Below, one piece after another: positions 1-5,505 of a DNA stretch of 7,273 nt (position 1 is the first letter of the stretch; the number at the start of each line of letters is the position of its first letter). The translations under genes and the position numbers were made by a program. Below the pieces are notes generated by a model. It saw only the letters and a program-made list of their open reading frames with translations. It was not told the DNA's origin and made no database searches. The stretch is from contig JAEEVI010000078.1 in assembly GCA_016287035.1 (NCBI GenBank), positions 1-7,273 of the forward strand, given 5' to 3'. This DNA is from Bacillota bacterium (lineage in GTDB: Bacteria; Bacillota; Clostridia; Peptostreptococcales; Anaerovoracaceae).

Positions 1-1035
1 ATGCTGCGCAAGATCCCCGGAGGCCTCGGCGCGACAGCCGCGGTAGGATCCGCGTTTTCCGGAGCGGTATCCGGCTCGGCCATCGCCACCACTGCGGCGA
101 TAGGTTCGGTCGTCGCGCCGGACATGGTCCGGCAGGGCTACGACAGGGGCTACGTCGCGTCGCTGATCGCGGGCTCGGGAACTCTCGGATCTCTGATCCC
201 GCCGAGCATATTCATGGTGCTGTACGCCTCGATAGCGGGAACGTCCGTCGGAAAACAGCTCCTGTCGGGAGTGTTCCCCGGAATAATAACGATGTTGGCC
301 TTTATCGCTCTGAACACCTTCTTCGCCCTCAAATACGGCTGGGGACGCTCCCAGGACAAGGTGAAGTACTCGCTCAGGGAATATATCGTCGCGTTCCTGG
401 TTGCGCTCCCGCCGCTGTTCATGCCGGTCATCATACTCGGAGGCATATTGAGCGGTATAATAACGCCTTCGGAATCGGCCGTCATAGCGACTGTGTACGC
501 GTTCATACTCGCGAAATTCGTGTACCGCGAAATGAGCTGGAAGCAGTTCATAGACACGACGCTCGAGACTATCGAGACGACCGCGATGATCATGATAATC
601 ATCGCCGCGGCAGCGCCGTTCGGCTGGATACTGACGACGCTGAACGCCGCGCAGATAATGGCTACGGCGGTAACATCGATAAGCAGCAGCCGGTTCGTGA
701 TAATGGCGGCAGTGACGGTGCTGGTGCTCGTCCTGGGCACCTTCATGGAGGGCACGAGCATATGCATACTCGCTACGCCCATACTCCTTCCGATAGCCAA
801 TATGCTCAACATCGACACGATACATTTCGGGGCGATAATGGCGATAGGCGTCTGCATAGGCGGCGTCACACCGCCTATGGCTGTAAGCCTGTTTACCGGC
901 TGCAGCATCGTAAAGATAAAAGTCCAGGATGCCATTCCGCAGGTATTTTATATAATGGGCGCCATGATCATCTCCATGATCATCGTAGAGGCTGTCCCCG
1001 CGGTATCGCTGTGGCTTCCCGGAGTAATGCATTAA
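1..1035 (+). CDS. dctM: TRAP transporter large permease subunit (DctM type), 5'-truncated by window
   Basis: This is the 12-TM-type membrane subunit of a tripartite ATP-independent periplasmic transporter, which imports an organic or sugar acid driven by sodium. The 344 visible residues contain both halves of the inverted repeat. The first half shows the small-residue segment SGSAIATTAAIGS (24-36) and GTLGSLIPPS (60-69). The second shows GIITPSESAVIATVYA (152-167), FMEGTSICILATPILLP (248-264) and GGVTPPMAVSLF (287-298). The family is usually about 425 residues, and M1 aligns with roughly residue 85, so the ATG at base 1 is internal and the gene starts before the window. The substrate-binding protein and small subunit would be expected just upstream. 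The following aldolase starts 21 bases after the stop, so they are probably co-transcribed. The substrate cannot be read from this subunit. Confidence 0.93.
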   Translation: MLRKIPGGLGATAAVGSAFSGAVSGSAIATTAAIGSVVAPDMVRQGYDRGYVASLIAGSGTLGSLIPPSIFMVLYASIAGTSVGKQLLSGVFPGIITMLAFIALNTFFALKYGWGRSQDKVKYSLREYIVAFLVALPPLFMPVIILGGILSGIITPSESAVIATVYAFILAKFVYREMSWKQFIDTTLETIETTAMIMIIIAAAAPFGWILTTLNAAQIMATAVTSISSSRFVIMAAVTVLVLVLGTFMEGTSICILATPILLPIANMLNIDTIHFGAIMAIGVCIGGVTPPMAVSLFTGCSIVKIKVQDAIPQVFYIMGAMIISMIIVEAVPAVSLWLPGVMH

Positions 1036-1056
1036 TTATTGAATACGGAGAATGAT

Positions 1057-1866
1057 ATGTTCACGATAGCTAAAAACAATATTTGGGACTGTATAAACAG
1101 AGGCGTCGCAGCCGTCGGTACCTGCATGTATACCGGAAATCCGGCGATAGTGGAGATACTCGGCTACGCGGGATTCGATTTCTACGTGCTCGATACCGAA
1201 CACGCGCACATCAACTTCGAGACCGTCGAGAACCTCTGCCGCGCGGCGGATACCGCGGGCATAACGACGATCATCCGCGTTCCGCAGAACGAGCCGTACC
1301 TCATCCGTCACGCGATGGAATACGGCGCGTCGGGAGTCATCGTTCCTCACGTGATGACGGGCGACGATGCGAGGCGCGTCCAGCAGGCTCTCAGGTATCC
1401 TCCCCACGGCAGAGCAGGCATCTGCCCGTCCATTAGATCCAACCACTACGATTTCACGAGCTGGGGCGATTATTGCGAAGCGGCTGAAAAGGTCATGTTC
1501 ATGGCGCTGATAGAGGACCCCGAAGGCTACGAGAATCTCGACGATATACTCGACGAGCTGAAGCCCGGCCGCGACGCGATCTGGTTCGGCAGAGCCGATT
1601 ACGCGCAGAATCTTGCGGTACGCGACGAGAGCGGCAGGATAACGCTCGATCCTCCCGAGATATACAAGGTCCAGGAGGACGTTATAGCGCGGGCGAACGC
1701 GCGCGGCATACCTGTCATGGCCACGCCCTGGCCCGTCGGCGATCCGCACGCGGCTGAGAACATCGTAAAGCTCGGAGCGAAGATAATCATGAACAGCATC
1801 GACGAGGCGATCTTCTTCGACGCCTGCCGCGAGACGCTCAAGACGAGCAAGGATATACCTCTTTAA
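1057..1866 (+). CDS. HpcH/HpaI-family class II aldolase
   Basis: This 269-aa protein belongs to the pyruvate-specific, metal-dependent aldolases (HpaI, GarL, RhmA relatives) that cleave 2-keto acids to pyruvate plus an aldehyde. The HpaI landmarks are in order: DTEHA (46-50, Asp and catalytic His), the pyruvate-binding Arg in IIRVPQNEP (R74), GASGVIVPHV (90-99), RYPPHGRAG (113-121), the metal ligand Glu in LIEDPEG (E153) and Asp in FGRADYAQNL (D181). Spacing of D46, H49, R74 and E153 matches E. coli HpaI (D42, H45, R70, E149) with a constant offset of four. Length is normal. The ATG at 1057 is preferred because GGAG lies at 1047-1050; a TTG at 1039 in the same frame lacks a site. Context with the TRAP permease suggests catabolism of the imported acid. 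The exact substrate is unknown; the residue after Gly in GRAD is Arg where HpaI has Pro. Confidence 0.92.
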   Translation: MFTIAKNNIWDCINRGVAAVGTCMYTGNPAIVEILGYAGFDFYVLDTEHAHINFETVENLCRAADTAGITTIIRVPQNEPYLIRHAMEYGASGVIVPHVMTGDDARRVQQALRYPPHGRAGICPSIRSNHYDFTSWGDYCEAAEKVMFMALIEDPEGYENLDDILDELKPGRDAIWFGRADYAQNLAVRDESGRITLDPPEIYKVQEDVIARANARGIPVMATPWPVGDPHAAENIVKLGAKIIMNSIDEAIFFDACRETLKTSKDIPL

Positions 1867-1916
1867 GAAACTAAAGCTTTTTCATTTCTTCATTTAAGAG
1901 CAAACCTTCATGAACA

Positions 1917-1946
1917 GAAGCAGCCGGCCCCCTGGCCGGCTGTTTC
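1917..1946. terminator. Intrinsic terminator-like hairpin between convergent genes
   Basis: A perfect 9-bp GC stem (1921-1929 with 1934-1942, loop CCCT) is extended outward by four more pairs, one of them G-U, to 1917/1946. A short run of three T follows on the plus strand. Read on the minus strand the tail is CTTCTGTT, also weakly T-rich. It lies 51 bases after the aldolase stop and downstream of the convergent flavin reductase, so it probably serves both. The U-tract is poor, so efficiency is uncertain. Confidence 0.65.
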
Positions 1947-1959
1947 CGTATGATCTCCG

Positions 1960-2014
1960 CCGCGTCCGGCGGCTGTCGTTATCCCTGCCGCGTCCTGCGG
2001 CTGCCTTTATCCCT
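1960..2014. repeat. 28-bp tandem duplication spanning the flavin reductase stop codon
   Basis: Two 27-base copies (1960-1986 and 1988-2014) match at 24 of 27 positions with a 28-base period. Each copy contains a 5-bp hairpin: 1957-1961 with 1968-1972, and 1987-1991 with 1997-2001. The right copy includes the last codons and TAA of the minus-strand gene (GGGATAA). The left copy repeats that sequence outside the gene, so the duplication took in the original gene end. Confidence 0.7.
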
Positions 2015-2510
2015 TCTTCGCGGGGGCTGCCTGAGCGTAGCCGTTCCAGGCGAAAAGCGCTTCCTTCGTCTCGTCGCCGTACACCTTGTCGACGCTGCAG
2101 ACGTAGAGGAAGTGGTCGCCGACCTCGACCGTCTGATCGAGCGACACGGCGAAGACGACCTTGCTCTCGGCCGGGAATCCGATATCCGTCCCTTCGACGC
2201 AGGCGAGTTCGACCGGCGTCTGCGCGAGCTTGTCGACGGTCTGACCGTGGACGGTCCCGTATCTCATCACCTCGGCTGCTATGCTTTCGGCGGGGACCGC
2301 TATGACGGCTCTGCCGTCCCTTCTGACGTTCTCTCCGCTGCACGACTTTCCGCCCATCGCGAACGCGAGCTTGGGCGGCTTGAACGACGCGAACATGAAG
2401 AACGATACCGGCGCCATGTTGAGGGCGCCGTCCTCCTTTTTAGTGCATACCAGCACGAGCGGATCCGGCGACGTGAGCGCCGCGGCCTGTCCTATAGTTA
2501 TCTCTTTCAT
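2007..2510 (-). CDS. Flavin reductase-like domain protein (FMN split barrel)
   Basis: This 167-aa soluble protein resembles the flavin reductase/flavoredoxin (DIM6/NTAB) family: small FMN-binding split-barrel proteins that use or reduce flavin in electron transfer. The N-terminal strand LVLVCTKKEDGALNMAPVS (18-36) and SFKPPKLAFAMGGKSCSGEN (42-61) match the usual FMN-site pattern, in which N.AP.S and ..PP..... precede a loop that contacts the phosphate. The C-terminus is a low-complexity AAPAKKG tail. The start at 2510 is chosen because AAGGAAGAG precedes it by a few bases; a 28-residue upstream extension in the same frame has no conserved content. It is convergent with the aldolase and divergent from another flavin protein gene. 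The physiological partner and substrate are unknown. Confidence 0.85.
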   Translation of the reverse strand: MKEITIGQAAALTSPDPLVLVCTKKEDGALNMAPVSFFMFASFKPPKLAFAMGGKSCSGENVRRDGRAVIAVPAESIAAEVMRYGTVHGQTVDKLAQTPVELACVEGTDIGFPAESKVVFAVSLDQTVEVGDHFLYVCSVDKVYGDETKEALFAWNGYAQAAPAKKG

Positions 2511-2600
2511 TACGATCTCTTCCTTTCTGCTTGTCTGCGCGATCACACCGCGGCAGCGGCCCCGGAGGTCTGCGTCCCGTATCCCGGCAAGCACACCGTT

Positions 2601-2629
2601 ATTGTACTACAAGGCCGGCGTCTTTGAAA
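2601..2629 (-). promoter_or_regulatory. Possible promoter for the flavin reductase gene
   Basis: On the minus strand TACAAT (2606-2601, five of six with TATAAT) stands 17 bases from TTTCAA (2629-2624), a poor -35 match. Transcription would begin near 2594, leaving a leader of about 84 bases. The weak -35 is the same six bases as the -35 of the opposite promoter read backwards. Confidence 0.35.
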
Positions 2630-2651
2630 CCGCCTCGCGGCGTGATAAAAT
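2624..2651 (+). promoter_or_regulatory. Sigma-A-type promoter for the split-barrel gene at 2726
   Basis: TTGAAA (2624-2629) and TAAAAT (2646-2651) are separated by 16 bases; each matches the housekeeping consensus at five of six positions. The start would be near 2658, about 68 bases before the ATG at 2726. Confidence 0.55.
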
Positions 2652-2725
2652 AACAGTCGGAAGGTATTCAGCGATCCCGCTTATCCGGCGGCATCGCTCG
2701 ATGAATTGAAGAAAGGATGTTTATT

Positions 2726-3124
2726 ATGAGCAAAGTCAACGATTTCCTTACGGAAACAGGCGTGTTCTTCCTCGCGACGGCCGACGGCGACCAGCCGAAG
2801 CTCCGCCCGCTGGGGCTCCACTTCGAGATGGACGGCAAGCTGCTGTTCGGAGTGGGCGATTTCAAGGACGTGTACAAACAGCTCGTTGCCGATCCGAAGG
2901 TCGAGATCGCGGCGCTCAAGCCGGACCGTCACTGGCTGCGCTACACCGGAAAGGCCGTGTTCGAGACCGATCCGAAGTACGCGGAAGCGGCGCTCGACCT
3001 GATCCCGTCCCTCAGGGACATCTACAACGACAAAACAGGCTACAAGATGATGATCTTCCGCCTCGAGGACGCGACGGCCGTCGACATCCCGAGCATGGGT
3101 CCCGGCGAGGACCTGCTGGCGTAG
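2726..3124 (+). CDS. Pyridoxamine 5'-phosphate oxidase superfamily protein (putative FMN-binding)
   Basis: This 132-aa single-domain protein is of the small split-barrel type related to pyridoxamine-phosphate oxidase. Conserved features are FLTETGVFFLATADGDQPKLRPLG (positions 7-30, read as two adjacent segments; the Arg-Pro at 27-28 is typical of the flavin-phosphate strand), the DGKLLFGVG strand (37-45), VEIAAL (59-64) and WLRYTGKAVFE (70-80). It is much shorter than true PdxH and lacks its C-terminal substrate region, so PLP synthesis is unlikely. Flavin- or F420-like-cofactor reductase, or haem/nitro-compound binding, are family possibilities. The ATG at 2726 is chosen over 2717 because AAAGGA (2712-2717) overlaps the earlier ATG and sits at proper distance from the later one. 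It stands divergent to a second FMN-fold gene, and a GC hairpin follows the stop. Confidence 0.85.
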   Translation: MSKVNDFLTETGVFFLATADGDQPKLRPLGLHFEMDGKLLFGVGDFKDVYKQLVADPKVEIAALKPDRHWLRYTGKAVFETDPKYAEAALDLIPSLRDIYNDKTGYKMMIFRLEDATAVDIPSMGPGEDLLA

Positions 3125-3131
3125 GACTGAA

Positions 3132-3166
3132 CGGCGGCGCGGCTGCGGAAAAAGACCGCGCCGCCG
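3132..3166 (+). terminator. GC hairpin after the split-barrel gene
   Basis: A perfect 11-bp stem (3132-3142 with 3156-3166) closes a 13-base loop just past the TAG at 3122-3124. Only a delayed CTCTTT follows, so it lacks a proper U-tract. It may protect the mRNA 3' end or terminate weakly, with the stronger hairpin at 3339-3375 as backup. Confidence 0.5.
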
Positions 3167-3338
3167 GACCGGCTCTTTGCGCAAAAGAAGCCCGGAATCG
3201 GTTTCGCAAAGCGCGGGACAGCTATTTCCGAACTAAAAGGCAAGTGCAGAGCAGTTGTGTCAGTCTAACATTCGCCGGTTACAGCGGAAAAGGTGTTTTC
3301 GTGTCGATCGAGGCGTTTGTCGGAGCCTCAGATCAGCT

Positions 3339-3375
3339 AAAAAAGCTCGCAGATACTCAGATCTGCGGGCTTTTT
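3339..3375. terminator. Strong bidirectional intrinsic terminator
   Basis: A 15-bp stem (3340-3354 with 3361-3375, one G-U pair) with the six-base loop ACTCAG has five T at its plus-strand 3' side (3371-3375). On the minus strand six U follow the stem (from 3344 to 3339). It would stop the XRE/membrane-protein operon coming from the right and any read-through from the split-barrel gene on the left. Confidence 0.85.
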
Positions 3376-3481
3376 CCCTTGAAAAGACTGCGAGGACGCT
3401 GTAAGCGGAATAGTTATATTGACTTAACCCGCAGAAACAAGGCAAGTGATTCGGAAATAGCCCGGACGCCCGGATCCTGAG

Positions 3482-3521
3482 CGGCGAAGGCGCACGGAAC
3501 TGCGTCGAAGCGCCGTTTTTT
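3482..3521 (+). terminator. Possible weak plus-strand terminator
   Basis: Two alternative 5-bp stems (3482-3486 with 3511-3515, or 3489-3493 with 3510-3514) are followed directly by six T at 3516-3521. The long loop makes it less certain than the hairpin at 3339-3375. Its orientation implies plus-strand transcription crossing this gap. Confidence 0.4.
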
Positions 3522-3524
3522 GAA

Positions 3525-3553
3525 AGCTGCGCCCGGCGCGGCTACTCTTTTTT
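3525..3553. terminator. Hairpin at the end of the membrane-protein gene
   Basis: An 8-bp stem with a CCG loop (3525-3532 with 3536-3543) overlaps the TAG of the minus-strand gene at 3542. Six T follow at 3548-3553 on the plus strand after a short gap, while on the minus strand the tail is only TTT. It may protect the mRNA end or stop plus-strand read-through. Confidence 0.35.
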
Positions 3554-3949
3554 CTGCAGGACCATGTAGCAGATCCAGTACAGCAGTATTATGAGGCTGA
3601 CCGCGAAGCCGCACATGAGCGACTGCGTGTTCTTCTGGGCGATCTTGAAGGCGATCGTCCCGACGCCGGCTGTGATGACGAACAGGTATCCGGCCCAGGC
3701 CCAGGCCTTCATGGCGATGTACCTGTTGCGCTCGTCGCCCTCGCGGATGTCGAGCTTCTCCTTGTAGTCCGCGTCGCTCCTGTAGCGGATCTGGCGCACG
3801 AGGAAGATGGCGCCGATCGTCATGAGCGTGACTCCGCAGGAGCCCCAGTACTGATCTTTAAGGACGCCGGTGAGCGAGCAGACGAATAGCGCGCCGCCGA
3901 CGAGTATCTCCACTATGCTGGAAATAAGTCTTCTGTTACTGTTTCTCAT
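3542..3949 (-). CDS. Four-helix membrane protein paired with an XRE regulator
   Basis: This 135-aa protein has a basic N-terminus (MRNSNRR), then hydrophobic segments at about 8-30, 37-54, 84-104 and 112-131. A charged cytoplasmic-looking loop (55-80) carries DERNRYIAMKA at 72-82, a pattern seen in small membrane proteins encoded next to short XRE repressors in Bacillota. I cannot assign a biochemical role. Start 3949 is chosen because AGGAGG lies nine bases before it inside the upstream gene; an in-frame TTG at 3976 has no such site. It overlaps the regulator gene by 14 bases, so translation is probably coupled. By analogy it may be the regulator's target or a sensor partner, but this is inference. 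Confidence 0.8.
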   Translation of the reverse strand: MRNSNRRLISSIVEILVGGALFVCSLTGVLKDQYWGSCGVTLMTIGAIFLVRQIRYRSDADYKEKLDIREGDERNRYIAMKAWAWAGYLFVITAGVGTIAFKIAQKNTQSLMCGFAVSLIILLYWICYMVLQKKE

Positions 3950-4160
3950 CGCTTTTGCCCTCCTGATCCTCTTCAAAAATGAAGACGTCTTCTATCGCCA
4001 GCCCGAAAAAGCGGGCTATCTTGTATGCCAGAAAGATCGACGGGTTGTACTTGCCGGTCTCCAGCGAGCTTATCGTCTGGCGCGAAACGCCCATGAGCCT
4101 CGCGAATTCCTCCTGCCGTATCCCCCTGTCCTTCCGGATCTCTTCGATGCGGTTCTTCAT
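3936..4160 (-). CDS. Small XRE-family helix-turn-helix repressor
   Basis: This 74-aa protein is almost entirely one HTH_3 (Cro/CI-type) domain. It opens with KNRIEEIRKDRGIRQEEFA (2-20); the helix-turn-helix follows as FARLMGVSRQTISSLETG (19-36), then KYNPSIFLAYKIARFFGL (37-54) and the acidic end IEDVFIFEED (56-65). The tail after residue 66 is charged and short, with no sensor domain, which is typical of stand-alone regulators that dimerise and repress their own operon. Start 4160 follows AAGGGAA; a 35-residue upstream extension would read through the operator and promoter and is rejected. It is the first gene of a leftward operon with the membrane protein and lies divergent to a PadR operon. 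A perfect palindrome sits 47 bases upstream of its start codon. Confidence 0.92.
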   Translation of the reverse strand: MKNRIEEIRKDRGIRQEEFARLMGVSRQTISSLETGKYNPSIFLAYKIARFFGLAIEDVFIFEEDQEGKSDEKQ

Positions 4161-4207
4161 ATACTTATCATTCCCTTTTGAAATCCAGTTCCGATATCTT
4201 CCGCGCG

Positions 4208-4229
4208 GATGTAAAGCATGCTTTACATC
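4208..4229. promoter_or_regulatory. 22-bp perfect palindromic operator (O1)
   Basis: The sequence from 4208 to 4229 equals its own reverse complement, with half-site GCTTTACATC. It covers the predicted transcription start of the XRE operon (near 4226). A dimeric HTH protein is the natural binder, and the XRE protein encoded next to it is the likeliest. Confidence 0.8.
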
Positions 4230-4232
4230 TAT

Positions 4233-4261
4233 GTTGTAGCACGCGCCCCTATGTATGTCAA
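4233..4261 (-). promoter_or_regulatory. Promoter of the XRE/membrane-protein operon
   Basis: On the minus strand a perfect TTGACA (4261-4256) is 17 bases from TACAAC (4238-4233, four of six). The predicted start near 4226 falls inside operator O1, and operator O2 covers the -35, so binding at either would block polymerase. Confidence 0.65.
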
Positions 4262-4274
4262 GCAAACTTTACAA
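4255..4274. promoter_or_regulatory. Second operator (O2), near copy of O1
   Basis: TGTCAAGCAAACTTTACA (4256-4273) matches the core of O1 at 15 of 18 positions, with the right half intact. It overlaps the -35 box of the XRE promoter. Centre-to-centre distance to O1 is 46 bp. An AT-rich run (4271-4287) follows. Confidence 0.6.
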
Positions 4275-4309
4275 AAATTTTTTTAAAACGTTTTTGCGCG
4301 GCTCCGCGC

Positions 4310-4338
4310 TTGACATACATCGGATATCGAGGTAATAT
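4310..4338 (+). promoter_or_regulatory. Promoter of the PadR operon
   Basis: A perfect TTGACA (4310-4315) stands 17 bases from TAATAT (4333-4338, four of six). Transcription would begin near 4345. The -35 lies inside GCTTGACATACAT (4308-4320), an exact inverted copy of 4251-4263, whose first nine bases match the O1 half-site GCTTTACAT at eight positions. Confidence 0.65.
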
Positions 4339-4349
4339 GGCCGTGAAGG

Positions 4350-4405
4350 ATACTTCGAGATCCGAGGTATCCGCCGCCGGACGGAGCGCGTCAGCGCGCG
4401 CCGGC
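4350..4405 (+). promoter_or_regulatory. Structured leader: two adjacent hairpins before padR
   Basis: Hairpin one is an 8-bp stem (4350-4357 with 4363-4370, one G-U) with loop AGATC. Hairpin two pairs 4376-4380 with 4401-4405 and 4386-4390 with 4395-4399. They begin at the predicted 5' end and finish just before the ribosome binding site AAAGGGG at 4410-4416. No known riboswitch class is recognised. Confidence 0.45.
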
Positions 4406-4421
4406 AGAGAAAGGGGATACG

Positions 4422-4763
4422 ATGATAAACGACAAGAATCTGATAGCGGGCAGCACCGCGCTGATGCTGCTATCGCTGCTGAAAGAGGGCGACTGCTACG
4501 GATACGAGATCATCCGCAGGATACGCGAGCGCTCCGGGGACGCGTTCCGGTTCCGCGAGGGGACGCTGTACCCGGTGCTCCACAAGATGGAGCAGGACGG
4601 TCTCCTCTCGTCGTACCGCAGCGAGGCCGAAAACGGCAAGACGCGAACGTATTACAGGATAACGGACAAGGGCGTCAAACAGCTCGCGTCGGAAAAGGCG
4701 AAATGGGAGGAATTCTCGGCGGCCGTCAACAGGGTCGCGTCGGGAAACGCGTATGCGGTTTAA
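4422..4763 (+). CDS. PadR-family transcriptional regulator
   Basis: This 113-aa winged-helix repressor has all PadR marks: LMLLSLLKEGDCYGYEIIRR (14-33), GTLYPVLHKMEQDGLL (47-62) as the recognition helix region, and RTYYRITDKG (75-84) as the wing. A short C-terminal helix (85-105) completes a compact subfamily-2-like protein. Such proteins bind DNA as dimers and often regulate their own operon, which typically includes a HAAS-domain membrane protein as here. AAAGGGG six bases upstream supports the ATG at 4422. The next gene begins 11 bases before this one stops. Divergence from the XRE operon with shared operator-like sequences suggests cross-regulation. Confidence 0.95.
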   Translation: MINDKNLIAGSTALMLLSLLKEGDCYGYEIIRRIRERSGDAFRFREGTLYPVLHKMEQDGLLSSYRSEAENGKTRTYYRITDKGVKQLASEKAKWEEFSAAVNRVASGNAYAV

Positions 4764-5505
4764 GGAGTGGGACGATTACATAGACTGTCTGCTGCGCCAG
4801 GTGAAGTTCCGCCCGGACCACGACGACATCCGCGCCGAATACGAGGAGCATCTCGAGGATCTTTACGGGGAGCTCGTTTCGTGCGGCGTGCCGGAGGACG
4901 AGGCCGCGAAAGACGCGGTGAGGAGCATGGGCGACCCCGTCGAGGCGGGGAAGCTGCTGAACTCTGTCCACAACGCGTTCCTCGGCTGGCTCGAGCGGCT
5001 GCTGCGGTGGGCGATGGCTCTGCTGATAGTGCTCAGCGTCATACCGCTGCTGAGCGTTGCCCTCGCGGGCGGCGAGTCGCTGATCGGCATGGCCGGCGGA
5101 TACAGGGACACGCAGGAGCACGGAGCGCTCGTGTACAGCGTTCCCGTCGGCGAGTCCGTCGCGCTCGACAATCACACGATCTCGTTCGACGAGGTGCGGC
5201 TGTACGAGGACGGCGTCTTCGAGCTGCGCTACAGGGACAGGCTGCACCTGTTCGACAGAGCCGTCAAATGGTCGTACGACCTCGGCTTCAGCGAGGTGCG
5301 CGACGGGAACGGCAATACGGCGAAGGGAGGCTCAGGCAGCGGGGGCGGAAGCTTTCTCAGCCGTCACCAGCAGTATTTCGAGGGCTTTTCGCCGGATATA
5401 CGAAAGCTCGTGATCGAGCGCCGGGGCAGCGAGTACGCGTATAAGGGGCGCGATTTCAGGATCGAGATCGATCTTTCCGGGGCAAAGGAGGCGGCAGGGC
5501 TATGA
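4753..5505 (+). CDS. HAAS-domain (DUF1700-like) membrane protein with unknown exported domain
   Basis: This 250-aa protein starts with a helical HAAS/DUF1700-like domain (about 3-70): VKFRPDHDDIRAEYEEHLED (17-36), then GVPEDEAAKDAVRSMGDP (45-62) and AGKLLN. Such domains are strongly linked to PadR regulators and are thought to take part in signalling with them. One hydrophobic segment (about 86-106) crosses the membrane. The outer part (107-250) contains a beta-rich stretch (138-185), a Gly/Ser linker KGGSGSGGGS (191-200) and a second short segment; I recognise no family there. It overlaps padR by 11 bases, and its ribosome binding site is weak, so translation is probably coupled. The following gene overlaps it by ATGA. 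Role inferred: membrane-side partner in the PadR circuit. Confidence 0.85.
   Translation: MRFKEWDDYIDCLLRQVKFRPDHDDIRAEYEEHLEDLYGELVSCGVPEDEAAKDAVRSMGDPVEAGKLLNSVHNAFLGWLERLLRWAMALLIVLSVIPLLSVALAGGESLIGMAGGYRDTQEHGALVYSVPVGESVALDNHTISFDEVRLYEDGVFELRYRDRLHLFDRAVKWSYDLGFSEVRDGNGNTAKGGSGSGGGSFLSRHQQYFEGFSPDIRKLVIERRGSEYAYKGRDFRIEIDLSGAKEAAGL

Larger units (their letters stand above)
3125..3541. other. 417-base non-coding stretch with repeats and hairpins
   Basis: No convincing gene is seen on either strand. Possible short reading frames (3244-3480 plus from a GTG, 3260-3445 minus) have no usable ribosome binding site, no recognisable motif, and run through a strong terminator. The part between about 3220 and 3460 is visibly poorer in G+C than the flanks. 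It is bounded by an exact 12-bp inverted repeat (GCTATTTCCGAA at 3221-3232, its complement at 3450-3461) and contains a 10-bp direct repeat AAGGCAAGTG at 3237-3246 and 3439-3448. No target-site duplication is visible around it. It could be a worn small insertion, a small RNA locus, or plain 3' untranslated sequence between convergent transcripts. Confidence 0.6.

Noticed and set aside
150..935. Long open frame on the minus strand opposite the TRAP permease
   Set aside because: It is the antisense shadow of a clear DctM gene; its translation shows no domain and it has no start context.
1036..1749. Long open frame on the minus strand opposite the aldolase
   Set aside because: Arg- and Val-rich antisense translation of a GC-rich gene; the plus-strand product has all HpaI catalytic residues.
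3181..3230. Possible tRNA or tRNA remnant in the gap after the split-barrel gene
   Set aside because: No T-loop consensus or cloverleaf arrangement can be drawn on either strand.
3260..3445. 61-codon minus-strand frame and a possible TATAAC -10 box at 3417-3412
   Set aside because: No matching -35, no motif in the product, and it also crosses the terminator hairpin.
3244..3480. 78-codon plus-strand frame in the non-coding gap
   Set aside because: GTG start without a good ribosome binding site, passes straight through a strong intrinsic terminator, and has no recognisable motif.
4161..4265. N-terminal extension of the XRE regulator
   Set aside because: It would translate through the palindromic operator and promoter; the HTH domain is complete from 4160, which has its own ribosome binding site.
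4178..4783. 201-codon plus-strand frame across the divergent regulatory region
   Set aside because: It spans both promoters and operators and overlaps padR in another frame; low-complexity Arg/Gly-rich translation.
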